This document shows positions 46,104-55,716 of a stretch of 64,000 bases of DNA, piece after piece. Positions within the stretch are counted from its first letter, which is position 1. Each line of letters starts with the position of its first letter. This stretch comes from Astrothelium macrocarpum (lineage: Eukaryota > Ascomycota > Dothideomycetes > Trypetheliales > Trypetheliaceae): contig JAGEMR010000101.1 in assembly GCA_021030915.1 (NCBI GenBank), forward strand, positions 1 through 64,000. Direction: 5' to 3'. The notes under the pieces were generated by a model. The model was not told where the DNA came from and made no database searches. It saw only the letters and a list, made by a program, of their open reading frames with translations. The translations under genes were made by a program, and so were the position numbers.

Positions 46104-46200
46104 GGTAATCGTTGCGCTGAGAAATCTTGGTCCGGATTTGCTGATAGGGGAAAACTGTTCTTGTTCGGGTAGGTTTTGACATCGGTCGGACGGTACGTAC
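46104..46200 (-). repeat. right terminal inverted repeat of 2.3-kb element
   Basis: Reverse complement matches 43920-44014 in order with small gaps; it ends in GTACGTAC at 46193-46200. Confidence 0.65.
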
Positions 46201-46276
46201 TGTTTATCTTATCTGATCTTGCTTAACCGGGAAGAGCCAGCCGTGTCGAAAAGGAACCGCTAACATCTCGACCAAG

Positions 46277-46618
46277 TCAAATCCGAAAATAAGCTTCCTC
46301 ATATCTAAACCCATCTGCCCTCACCTCATAACCGCCTGTGACACCAATTTCTCTTCTATATCTTTCAAAGCCAATAATCGGCCTTCGCACAGCTACCACT
46401 GTTCCATCCGGCAATGTCTTTTGACTTTTGATCGTAACCTCCGGGTCAAAAACTGTGAATGCGACGAGTGTGAGGGCCTCGACTAAGAGTACTATCCACA
46501 TCGCTGACGAATCTATGCCCTGCGTGATGGCCATGACGATCAAGAGCGCGGTAAGTGGTAGAGTGACTGCGAGTACTGCCCACTTTGGCCATGGACGACG
46601 GTATATTATTTGAGGCAT
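46277..46618 (-). CDS. small two-TM membrane protein, unknown function
   Basis: A single-exon frame of 113 aa from the ATG at 46616-46618. Two hydrophobic helices occupy about residues 13-33 (AVLAVTLPLTALLIVMAI) and 38-56 (SAMWIVLLVEALTLVAFTVF) after a short basic start (RRPWPKW). The C-terminal half is polar (PDGTVVAVRRPIIGFERYRR). No family recognised. The compact hairpin-like topology and even composition make a real gene likely, though expression evidence is lacking. Confidence 0.6.
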   Translation of the reverse strand: MPQIIYRRPWPKWAVLAVTLPLTALLIVMAITQGIDSSAMWIVLLVEALTLVAFTVFDPEVTIKSQKTLPDGTVVAVRRPIIGFERYRREIGVTGGYEVRADGFRYEEAYFRI

Positions 46619-48011
46619 GGTGCTCCACCAGAGTCTGAGTAGAGTTCTGATAGATATCAGCTACTTGTCATGGACATTTACATTTGAGGGACCAAGATCA
46701 GAAACCTTTGGATATTGTGGGATTTTGGGAATGAAGAGAGTGGATATTGCCGAGTATGCTGGAACGTAGAATTTGATAATGGGCAAATGCTACATGCAGT
46801 AGCACGCGGTTGATAAGTCTTGCTTGGTGCTGCATTGAGGTCAGCTAGATAAGTAGCAGGCCGTGTTACCCATCAACCATACGTCACCGATCATGAGGAA
46901 TACTCGCACAAAGAGCTTGGGCCGGCGTTGGCCCAAGAGGTACCTATCTAATTTCATCCGTCGGACGCAAACCGTTGGAAAGCTAATGAAATTGATAGAT
47001 TCTTTCTAATGTTCGCTCTTACGGTACTTATGGATACAAATAAAACAAGGTGGGTAGTGCGGCCGCCAGCGATTCGATACAGCGGAATTACCCAGGGATA
47101 CCAGGCATAACACAGACCCCCAGAGTCGGTCTAGGCAATCTGCTATTCGTCTTCTTCATGCTATCATTCGACTCAAGGACTCATGTTTAGACACATATTG
47201 GGAACAACGTCTTAATACCTGAATAGGAAGGAAGTAAAAGGAGATAAGTAACCTAACCAGTCAGCTAACCCAACCAACCTCTCAGACCTATTAGGGGATG
47301 CAAGGAGAGATGTTAGGGGAAGGTCACATGTTTTTGCTATCCCACACCTACATTGCTGTTTCACGTCTTGTGGTTCTATTGATTGGGCGCGTCAATAAAT
47401 TGAATATGTCCGATCACTTTTTAAGAAGTCTCCGTGCGGCGTGAAAAGGCAGCTAGCAGATGTCTAGGGATGTCACAAGAACCAAGGCGAAAAGTTGAAT
47501 TTTTTGGCTACAATTTCGGCTATGATTCGTTCCTTCTTCAACTTCTCCGCCTCTTCGGATTTCCTGCTCTGTCAAGATATTCTATATTGTGCCTTGCAAT
47601 CCAAGCCTATTTAGACTGAAACAGAGGTACGTGATGTCGTATGATTTCTGCCTTGTTTGTCTCTGCCCACGTTGGTACGTCAATGATGACCTTAAATCTG
47701 ATCGAGAGCTTTGCTATCTAGCCCTTCGGATTGTGATCTTGTGTCGGGTCTCATAGCTGGTTGCCTGGTTTCTAGGTGGATTTTCTGACGGTCGTTCGCG
47801 GCATTAATTGAGCATGCGGCTGGCTGATCAAGTGCCAAAATTGGAAGCATACATATCTTGTTGGAAAGACTGCGAGACATCTCGATGGGTATCCTCACAG
47901 TTGAACAACTTGTCATGAGGTGTTGTGTTCCACAAGAATATCTTGGATCTATGAACTGAGGTTCCGGAAGATTGTGGCCCATAGGATTACTCTTGTTGGC
48001 GAATCCACGTG
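46619..48011. other. intergenic, no supported gene
   Basis: About 1.4 kb between the small membrane protein and the secreted-pathway protein. Short frames only (for example 47692-48024 on the minus strand), without features. Confidence 0.45.
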
Positions 48012-48018
48012 TATATAA
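48012..48018 (+). promoter_or_regulatory. TATA box candidate for the 375-aa secreted protein
   Basis: TATATAA 93 nt upstream of the ATG at 48111, with a pyrimidine-rich stretch (TTTTTTTG, 48049-48056) between them. Confidence 0.45.
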
Positions 48019-48110
48019 GGGCAAATCCAGGTCTCGATTTCTCTAATCTTTTTTTGTATTCCTCAAAAAACTTGCAAACAGAGCTTCATCTAATTTGCTC
48101 TCGTACAGTC

Positions 48111-49238
48111 ATGGCCAAGCAATTCGACCTCCCCATTCGCCTTTTTATGGCCATCCTGATGTTTGTGCCTCCAGCTTTCTCTGTTGCGGACAAGTGGACC
48201 CCTGCCGGGTTCAATTGGAGTATCCATGAGGCAGGTTCATCAGACAGCTGGAATGGTCTCTACCATAATCTTAGTGATCCCTCTGTTGCAGTCAGTAAGG
48301 AGGTCATGTCTTTAGGCCGGATGCGTACGGCCACAGACGGTACTGTGGCTCTTGCCATTCCGTTCTTCATCGGAGTAGCATACCAGGTGTTGAGTCTTAC
48401 TCTGACGGGCATTGGTCTCGCTGGTACAATCAAAGGTTGTATCCAAAACAAGGGAAAGCCGGATACTTATTTGTTCTGTATTACCGGTCTGGTTAGCACT
48501 ATTGTTGGTATTGGCGGTGCTGCTTCGGCTGCGAAGAACCTCGCAAAGTCTCGCGGTTACCTCGGAGTTGCTGCTAATGCCTGGGACAATTTAGGTCTGG
48601 AGAGCATCGCACTTAATGTATTCAGCAAGCGAGGCATCGAGGGCTCAGAAGCGACCGGGCAGAAGGCGCACAATCATTTTGTATACCGAGCATTGAGTAG
48701 CCTGGCTGATGGAGAAGTCGAATTTGCTGGTTATGCGCCTGAAAACTACAAACTAGCCAGACGGGCATCGACTGAGCACCCTCTCGCGCCAATGTTCCGA
48801 TTTAAGCATAGAAAGTACGGCAGAATGGAGATCACGTCTCGCGACACAGGCGACAACGGAATGCATTTCAGCATATCGTACGAGGGCCATCTGACGCATC
48901 TCGCCACTAAGGAGAAACGCGATGAGTATTACCAGCATGAGCGGATACAATCAGCATTGATGGAGGGCCGATTCGACAGCCAGGCGTCTCTTGCTGATCC
49001 TGCTACGATTTCGTTTGACGGCGCAGGCGCATTTAATCAAGTTGATTCTAAGATCCAGTGCGGCATGGGCGACAGTTGGCCAGACGGCAATGCCTTGTCG
49101 GTACAGATGTATGATCAGGCAAATCAGGCGACGTTTGGCTTTGCCTCAATAGGCATGTTCCCTGATAACAGCATCGACTCTGGCCTAGAGAACTTTCAGC
49201 CATCAGGCATGCCGCTAACTGGGGGCCAGAACTGCTAG
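48111..49238 (+). CDS. secreted-pathway protein with dibasic processing sites, unknown function
   Basis: A single-exon gene of 375 aa. The frame is open further upstream only from a GTG at 48009, so the ATG at 48111 is used. It starts with a signal peptide (about 1-24, LFMAILMFVPPAFS), followed by a short polar part, two glycine/alanine-rich hydrophobic segments at about 76-107 and 121-142, and a polar C-terminal domain. Dibasic sites suited to Kex2 are at FSKR (173-174), LARR (217-218) and EKR (269-270). Cleavage at the second would release a C-terminal domain of about 157 aa with two cysteines (317 and the terminal 375). Pre-pro-proteins with this layout in fungi include processed secreted peptides and killer-type precursors, but no family is recognised here and function is unknown. 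Intact coding capacity contrasts with the decayed neighbours. Confidence 0.72.
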   Translation: MAKQFDLPIRLFMAILMFVPPAFSVADKWTPAGFNWSIHEAGSSDSWNGLYHNLSDPSVAVSKEVMSLGRMRTATDGTVALAIPFFIGVAYQVLSLTLTGIGLAGTIKGCIQNKGKPDTYLFCITGLVSTIVGIGGAASAAKNLAKSRGYLGVAANAWDNLGLESIALNVFSKRGIEGSEATGQKAHNHFVYRALSSLADGEVEFAGYAPENYKLARRASTEHPLAPMFRFKHRKYGRMEITSRDTGDNGMHFSISYEGHLTHLATKEKRDEYYQHERIQSALMEGRFDSQASLADPATISFDGAGAFNQVDSKIQCGMGDSWPDGNALSVQMYDQANQATFGFASIGMFPDNSIDSGLENFQPSGMPLTGGQNC

Positions 49239-50534
49239 ATGCAGGACTACGCCATTATCTTGTAAATGATCATCTGGCCGCGCTTAGTTCTAACAGATGG
49301 TGAAGAATGCGATTTCTACCTCGGTCTTGACATTTTATATCAGCACTGGGGTCCATTCTTTTGGACCTCAGAGAGATACAGGGGGGTTTTCGGTGTCATG
49401 TTTGGGCGCTGCTGCTCTTGTTCCCGTTTTGACGATCCGAGCGAGCTAAAGCAACGGCGATTTGTGCCGAAATAGGGAATTGGGCGTTATGAGAGCAATT
49501 TCACAGATCCCCTCTACTCTATTCAGAATTAGTCGCAAAACGTTACAAGGAGTTCGTGCTACTATTCTTGAGGTAGATAGCTGTTGAACCATCCAAATAC
49601 AAATCGATTAGGGTTAGATCGCGTGGCTCCAGAAATATCTTAGCAGTGCACATTCCGGCTTGCAAATGCTGTTGTTTGTAGCTGCCGGCTAAGGAGTGGA
49701 TCGTGGCCGGCTCGAAGCCGAGCTCCAGCCAAAGGCCATGGTCCAAGATGTTAATTTTCTAACATTATGTTGTTATTATGGTGATATTTTGGGAGACTAG
49801 CCAGATCAAAACGGCCAATTTAGTAATTTCTCGAGATGATATGGTGTCGTACGCTGGTGCAGACCGAATGAATCATTTGTAAGGAATTTCTCGAAACGAC
49901 TAGGCTTGGGGAACTATTCGAATATCAGCTACAAACTTCAACAAGCCGTTTTTCACATGCCAATTTTCCAGAGGACATTACTTTTGATCCACCAGTTGTC
50001 AGGCTCATCTCTTAGACCCATGACATCTTACTACACTCCCAAGCACATGATACCATACAACTCCAGCCTTGCAAAGCAAGAAATCTCCAATGTGCAAAAC
50101 TCAGGCCCAGATCCTCCTACTCGATTCAATTCTAAAAACCTCTCTGCTCATGCTCGAACTAAGCCCTGAAATTGCGATATTCAGTGCTAAATCCTGCATA
50201 GATGCTCGAACCCAAGCCTTCAATCCCTCGTGTCCAAAGATAGGTCCACATTCCTCGCACTTAAAAACAAATCTCTAATGCCTCATGTTCAAGAAATAAA
50301 ACCACATGTGCCTTCCGTTCGAAACAAGGCCAAAATTATGCACGTTTACAATTGAGTCCCCGGTCCTTCATCTCGAAGGATAGGCCCGAAATACACTTAC
50401 AAACGAGTTCCTAAATCCTCATATGAGAGGAAAGGTCCCAAATAAGTCACAATAATGTAATTGATGATTGGTAAAGTACAACAGAATATCGTCTGATGAA
50501 CTTTAGCACACAAGGCCCTATCTTATAAATACCA
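49239..50534. other. intergenic with dispersed repeat copy
   Basis: About 1.3 kb. Copy C of the dispersed repeat lies at 49418-49486; the rest has only short frames. Confidence 0.45.
49418..49486 (+). repeat. dispersed repeat copy C
   Basis: Includes TTGTTCCCGTTTTGACG, then GAGCTAAAGCAACGGCGATT and GCCGAAATAGGG. It aligns with copies A and B. Confidence 0.5.
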
Positions 50535-53500
50535 TTACATGTGGGCGTCTCGCATCTCCTCATCTATGCTCTCAGAGCCGCCGCCAGGCATCGCCGCAAA
50601 CGCATTCCACGCATGCTCTGGAATATCTTCCAAACTCCTGCCCCTCTGTACCTGCTGCTGCTGCTGCTGTGGGTTGAGGTCAAGCGTCGTAAACGAACTA
50701 AATGCCTGATTCTCTACATTCTCACCGCGGATTTCGTTCATGAACCTATCCCAGCTATCCCGACCGACGGCGATGCTGCGGCGAGGAAGCTGCTGCTGTT
50801 GTTGATGCTGTTGGGCAGAATGGCGGTGAGGTGCTTGCATGGTTGAGAATGTGCGCTGTTGATTGAATGAAAATGATGGCTGTTGGTAGCCTGCAAAGGG
50901 GAGGAACTGCATGTTAGTACTTGGATATAAAAACTGAGTAGGATTGAACACACCTGATGGCCTGAAGAACTGAGATCCGATGGGTGAGCCAGCCAGGAGT
51001 GTAGGATCGATGCGACGGGGATCAAATGGTGCTTGTTGTGGTGGTTGCATTGCGAGCATGTGACTGGTAGAGTTGTTCATGCCAGGAAGGGCGCTGAGTG
51101 CTGGATCGGACCTGCGGAGACCATCTTGAGATCCCCAGCTAAGGTTGTCAAAGTTAATGTTGCTCATGTCCCAGTCGAACTGAGTTGACGCAGTCCAAGG
51201 CGCGGCGAAGTTGTTCACGGTTGGTGTTGGAGCGTTATTGTTTGGATTCATTGGCATAGCAACATTGTTCATGGTTGCTGACATAGGGTAGGGTCCATTG
51301 AATGAAAATTCGTTGTTCGGATTCCAGGAGCCTGGCTGATTGATAGCAGCTGCATTGTTGAAACCAGGAGCGGAACCAACCATTGTAGCCGTGGGGGCCT
51401 GCTTGCGCACTGCTGGCCCGGAGTAGAGAATATCTGATGCCAGAACATCGTCGACAGGTGTCGCAGATGGTTTGACGGCTCGAGCTGACCCCTCGATGCT
51501 GATTGCTGAATCGGCTGGAGAGCGCGAAACGCGCTTACGAACAGTCCGCTTCCCGCTAGAACCAATTCTTCTCGATTCTCTCTCCCTCTGCGTCTCATCT
51601 AGTTCAGCCCTGGAAAGGCGCTGTCGGATCTCTCTGGCCCTCTGTCCACATTGGCTTTTGTAGATTTCGAATGCTTGATGAATACGCTTGATTGTTTGGT
51701 TTGTTGGCTTTGTTCGGCGGCCATTGATGCCTTCCTCCTTTCTCGCCAGACATTCAATGGCAATCTGTTTACGCTTTCGAACCGCGGCTTCAGCCTTCTT
51801 GATCATATCCGAGTCGGTTTTGCCAGGCCACTGAAGCTTAAGATACGCCTCGTTTTCGTTTCTCCAGATTTGGACGATATCCTTGTGTGATAGCAGCGAA
51901 TGAACATACAAAAATGTCTGTCCGAAAAGAGCATGAGGAAAGTCCCGAACAATATCCCTGCGATCATAGTCTTCAGGGATGCGAGCATCGATGGTAAGAG
52001 GAAGCGCCGCTGTGCCAGCTAGCCATACTTGTGGATTTTCACGAATGTATTTGACGCCCAGGTCCGCGGGAAAGTCTGTATCGATATCTGGACTGTCGAT
52101 GAGGGGATGCGGTTCGCCATGTTCCAATTTTGGCGGCTCAGGAACATCTTCGTAAGGTCTGGCAATGTTATGACGGTCGCAGTAAGAATTATACAATCGC
52201 TGAGTGAATGGTCTCTCGCGGACTGTGGATGGAACTCGGATTTCCTTCGCTTCAGGTGGGATAAAAAACTCCCAAAGCTCGGCAGATTCAGTAGTCCAAC
52301 CTTTTGGTGGCAAAAGGAGGTGGCGCCAGCTCTTTTCAGTCTGGAATTTATACTGGGCCCGTGCTTTGAATGAATAGCTGTCGTAGCCAGGAAGCTTCTT
52401 GATTGCCCTAGCCAATTTTGAGCCCACAGTATTGAGTTTGACTCTGTACTGGTTTGCCTCCTTCATTGTTGACACGAGATTATTGTCTAGATACTTGGCC
52501 ACGTGTGCCTGGTCCCATCCCTTCGACTCTACGAGAAGCGCAAGTCCAGGCCAGTTTAGGACGTGGTTTGGAAACCAGAGGAGAAGTTCTTCAATGCTGA
52601 TGTCGCTCATCTGCTCCCAAGGAGGTTGTTTCTGGGCACGCGCTGATCGACGTATGTAATTGATGTCGTGAGTGGAGTTTGGAGGCGCCTGTTCAGTCGC
52701 GTAATCGTCGTCGGCGTTTTCATCACGATCTTCATCTGGAGAGTAATCAGAATAGGATGATGAAGGCCCCGATTCACTTCTAGGTAACACACAGATTTCG
52801 TCTCTATCCATCGATCCCTGATCCACGGCATGTGCTGGTGAAAGGTTTTCCCCTGGCTGGTTAGCCCGCTGACTTCGTGTGAATCGAGATACGGACTCGA
52901 TCTCAGGCATGGCTTCAGGAGAGAATCGGGGCTTCTTGGACGGCGTAGACTTACCCTCAATTGAATGACGACGTTTGCGAGGGATCGTCAGGCTACTCTG
53001 GACGCTCTTGGACGTTTCTTCAATCTCTATCCGACCATCAGAGCTACTATCGAGAGAGACGGGTTTGTATTCATCAGGAGCAATGCCTTCCCAGCCAAGT
53101 CCTTTATCATGTGCCAAGCTGTTCTTGAATAGCCAGACTGTGCGTGTGCTGGATATCTTCCTAGTCGTTTCGTCTTCCAGAGGGCCGAATACTGTCACCT
53201 CAAAATTGACACCGTCTCCGCAAGGTCGACAGAGGCCGAGTTGAAAGTTAGTAGAGTAGCTGCGGGAAATGAGATGGAGTAAAACACGAATGGTATTGGT
53301 CGAAAGAAATCCTTCGCGTTTGCGATCCGCCCTTGGGTCGCCAAGCAGCTCGTTTCCGGCGTCAGGGCTGAAGAATTTCTTTGCAGCCGGTTTAAAGTCA
53401 AGACTGGTGAGAAATACATCCAAAAGGAAGCCCTTGCTGGGCGAAGCCAGGCCAAGCTCCGCACAGATCGGTCGAAAGCTTATCTCGAGTGCCGTAAGAG

Positions 53501-53702
53501 CGCATAGCTTGTCAGTAAAGTCATTTGCCTGGCGATTGAAATTATCGTCAATGCAGGCGCGGAGATCAACGAGATTGCTCTCCTTGCCGCGAATCATGAC
53601 GTTCGTACCTCGGCCATCTTGGCCTTGGATGAAATTCCGAACACGGATCTGTTGAGTGAATTGGGATTGCACTCCCATACTCCGTGTTCGTGGGCCTGGC
53701 AT
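50535..53702 (-). CDS. large low-complexity protein, probably nuclear, unknown function
   Basis: A single uninterrupted exon of 1,055 aa starting at the ATG at 53700-53702. Residues about 1-215 look folded (LRACIDDNFNRQANDFTDKL...). A serine/charged linker with basic clusters (RKRRHSIE, SKKPRF) suggests nuclear localisation. A second ordered region at about 360-650 contains EELLLWFPNHVLNWPGLALL and SWRHLLLPPKGWT, and a basic helix follows at about 665-745. The last 300 residues are asparagine/glutamine/proline/methionine-rich with two polyglutamine runs (QQHQQQQQ and LNPQQQQQQ), as in transcriptional regulators. No known DNA-binding domain was recognised. The lack of introns in 3.2 kb is unusual beside its multi-exon neighbours. 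Confidence 0.75.
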   Translation of the reverse strand: MPGPRTRSMGVQSQFTQQIRVRNFIQGQDGRGTNVMIRGKESNLVDLRACIDDNFNRQANDFTDKLCALTALEISFRPICAELGLASPSKGFLLDVFLTSLDFKPAAKKFFSPDAGNELLGDPRADRKREGFLSTNTIRVLLHLISRSYSTNFQLGLCRPCGDGVNFEVTVFGPLEDETTRKISSTRTVWLFKNSLAHDKGLGWEGIAPDEYKPVSLDSSSDGRIEIEETSKSVQSSLTIPRKRRHSIEGKSTPSKKPRFSPEAMPEIESVSRFTRSQRANQPGENLSPAHAVDQGSMDRDEICVLPRSESGPSSSYSDYSPDEDRDENADDDYATEQAPPNSTHDINYIRRSARAQKQPPWEQMSDISIEELLLWFPNHVLNWPGLALLVESKGWDQAHVAKYLDNNLVSTMKEANQYRVKLNTVGSKLARAIKKLPGYDSYSFKARAQYKFQTEKSWRHLLLPPKGWTTESAELWEFFIPPEAKEIRVPSTVRERPFTQRLYNSYCDRHNIARPYEDVPEPPKLEHGEPHPLIDSPDIDTDFPADLGVKYIRENPQVWLAGTAALPLTIDARIPEDYDRRDIVRDFPHALFGQTFLYVHSLLSHKDIVQIWRNENEAYLKLQWPGKTDSDMIKKAEAAVRKRKQIAIECLARKEEGINGRRTKPTNQTIKRIHQAFEIYKSQCGQRAREIRQRLSRAELDETQRERESRRIGSSGKRTVRKRVSRSPADSAISIEGSARAVKPSATPVDDVLASDILYSGPAVRKQAPTATMVGSAPGFNNAAAINQPGSWNPNNEFSFNGPYPMSATMNNVAMPMNPNNNAPTPTVNNFAAPWTASTQFDWDMSNINFDNLSWGSQDGLRRSDPALSALPGMNNSTSHMLAMQPPQQAPFDPRRIDPTLLAGSPIGSQFFRPSGVFNPTQFLYPSTNMQFLPFAGYQQPSFSFNQQRTFSTMQAPHRHSAQQHQQQQQLPRRSIAVGRDSWDRFMNEIRGENVENQAFSSFTTLDLNPQQQQQQVQRGRSLEDIPEHAWNAFAAMPGGGSESIDEEMRDAHM

Positions 53703-54534
53703 GTTTGCGAATTAGTAAAGATTACAAGTACAGACAATCAATGACCTGCAATGATTGTAAAAGGGAAACTTCGTAAGGAATACCAATGACCGAATGCACC
53801 TGGGATTCCGACGAAAGGCAGCAACAGCGAAATGTCTTAGGTAATAGGTGTAGGTTGGGGGGGTAAATCAGATATATTGAGTGATTCCGCGTGACTCAAG
53901 GACGTGAACCACGAGCTAGTGTTACAAAGGGGAGATCGTAAGCCATAGCTCACAATGTAGGCAGTGTGCAACAAAGGATACGCGCTGATATTGGAATCGA
54001 TTGGAATTGCGTTTCATTATTCCCGCTATTCGGCGTTCATTACATACGACAATGGCGACAAAGATGCTACGTTGACGCCACTTACGGATCTGAAAGGAGT
54101 TTGCGCTCGCCTAGGACAAAGCTGGGCTTTGATGGACATCTCGACAATTATACGTGGTTAATGTCCTGACATTGTTTTGAAAGTTAATCTCCCATGGAGC
54201 TGGCGTTTAATTTTCATGCGGTTTTGGCGCTTGGCGGCTCGGCGCTTATCGAAATTGGAGCTGTGCCGCTAAAAGTACTTCGACGATGTAGAGTATCGTC
54301 CTGGCTTGACCTAAAATTAATTCCCGATTTTGCACAGGACAGAGTATCCTTGTTCCTTCCCAAGAAAAAAAAAACGATATGGTGTAGAGGTGATTTACTG
54401 TTGTGGAGTTTCGCTTCGTTCTCAAGTCAAGTAGATTTGCTTGTTACCCCAGCACCGATACTTCGCAAGAGGAATCTAGTGGTCCACCAGGTCCTTTGAT
54501 GTAGATGAAAAGCTTGGCGCTTATTGAGTAGAGC
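53703..54534. other. intergenic
   Basis: About 0.8 kb: 5' flank of the 1,055-aa protein gene and 3' flank of the TatD-like gene. Short plus-strand frames (53964-54499) show no features. Confidence 0.5.
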
Positions 54535-55716
54535 CTATGATATATCGCCGAAAATAAATCGCCGCCAATTTTTCCCGATTTGGATGATGCCATCGTGGAG
54601 ACTCCATTGCTTGATCTCGCATATTTTGCGCACAATCGATTCGAGATGGTCATCCATCCTTTCTCCCGCGGTATGGAGGTCGCTTTCGACTATAATGTTC
54701 TCATCTGGTATCGCTTGTATAGTCTCTTCGGTTTTGACAATGCTGCCAGACGAAAAGTTGATGACAGTTGAGAATGAGAAAAAGATAGTTGCTGGGATTG
54801 CTGGATTAAGCCATTGTTTTACTGTTTCAGGTGGACCCGAATACGAGTGTAAGCAGATCCGCGGTGGATATGGCTTTGGTGTGGTTCTGGGCTTGTCGCC
54901 CTGTTCATCAACCTCTTCGATGTGTGCATCCTCCATACTGCCTCGCCTCTTACGCAGTCTTTTGCTAAGAACTTCTTTCTCGTGTCCTTTCCATGTGGCT
55001 TGAATGGTCTCGAATACGACTCCATGTGCCTGCACACCGTGTACAGATACAGCTCTGCCCATTTCTCCTGCCAGATTTAGCTGTGCAGTGAACACTTTTC
55101 GTTGGTGTTCCATCTGTACACGGTAGAGAGATAGATGCCGTCCTTCTCTGCCACCCGGAGTCAGGCTATCGTCACGCTGCTCGTTGTGCTCTGGCAAATA
55201 GGCTTCAGGTATGCGAAATGATCTGTCAAGACCAACTTCGCCAATCAAAGCCAATGGGTATTTCTGGAGATAGGTCTTGGTTCGCGTAAGAAAGTGCGAG
55301 AACGGTCGAGGGTCAGGTAGGGCTAAAAGGAAAGCTGTGTCATCGGATCTGGGTGTAAGCACGGATCGATAGTGTGCGATTTTGGAGTCTTGGTCGAGGC
55401 TGTCTTGTCCATTGTAAGCAGTATCATCATACATTTGATGCGAAAACCATGGATGCCACCCAAAGCACGGTACGATTCTTTGTTCTTTCAGCCACTCCGA
55501 ACTGGGTCTCATCGCATCACTCTGATGAATGCCCAACTTATCTGCTGCTTCGGCTACTAGGTGCTGGTCTTGCGCACGCGTCGCCATAATCGTGAGGACT
55601 CTGGCTTTCATTCCAGGAATTTCTGCCAGTGTGGACACGGTGTCTGTTGGATGACAATGCGCATCAAATACGCCCAAATGCCATGGAAACTCATGCTCAT
55701 CTAGGGTTTCTGCCAT
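54535..55716 (-). CDS. TatD-family metal-dependent hydrolase, Scn1-like
   Basis: A single exon of 393 aa from the ATG at 55714-55716 (MAETLDEHEFPWHLG). The frame stays open upstream to another ATG at 55924-55926, but that extension lacks protein character. TatD metal-site motifs appear in order: HxH in FDAHCHPTD (about residues 17-25), the GEVGLD glutamate, a later histidine in CLHSYSG and the aspartate in ESDLHT. Fungal relatives include S. pombe Scn1 (Cut9-interacting) and yeast TatD-type nucleases. The activity, a deoxyribonuclease or other phosphoesterase, is inferred from family. An acidic/basic insert (KRLRKRRGSMEDAHIEEVDE) in the second half is absent from short TatD proteins. Confidence 0.85.
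   Translation of the reverse strand: MAETLDEHEFPWHLGVFDAHCHPTDTVSTLAEIPGMKARVLTIMATRAQDQHLVAEAADKLGIHQSDAMRPSSEWLKEQRIVPCFGWHPWFSHQMYDDTAYNGQDSLDQDSKIAHYRSVLTPRSDDTAFLLALPDPRPFSHFLTRTKTYLQKYPLALIGEVGLDRSFRIPEAYLPEHNEQRDDSLTPGGREGRHLSLYRVQMEHQRKVFTAQLNLAGEMGRAVSVHGVQAHGVVFETIQATWKGHEKEVLSKRLRKRRGSMEDAHIEEVDEQGDKPRTTPKPYPPRICLHSYSGPPETVKQWLNPAIPATIFFSFSTVINFSSGSIVKTEETIQAIPDENIIVESDLHTAGERMDDHLESIVRKICEIKQWSLHDGIIQIGKNWRRFIFGDIS

Larger units (their letters stand above)
43920..46200. mobile_element. 2.3-kb element with long diverged terminal inverted repeats
   Basis: The ends 43920-44014 and 46104-46200 are inverted copies over about 95 bp. Both outer ends are GTACGTAC; a 16-bp core AAACCTACCCGAACAA (43947-43962) is exactly complementary to 46161-46176, and further blocks (CAAAT, GGCCAAAATT/GGACCAAGATT, CAACG) align in order. 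Most differences are transitions. The interior has no intact gene; plus-strand frames at 44414-45471 include fragments with protein character (for instance AMYQVIGYARLDLNQAYLLL near 45400) but are broken. No transposase motif could be read, so it is either non-autonomous or decayed. Class and target duplication are unresolved because GTACGTAC is itself palindromic. Confidence 0.65.
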
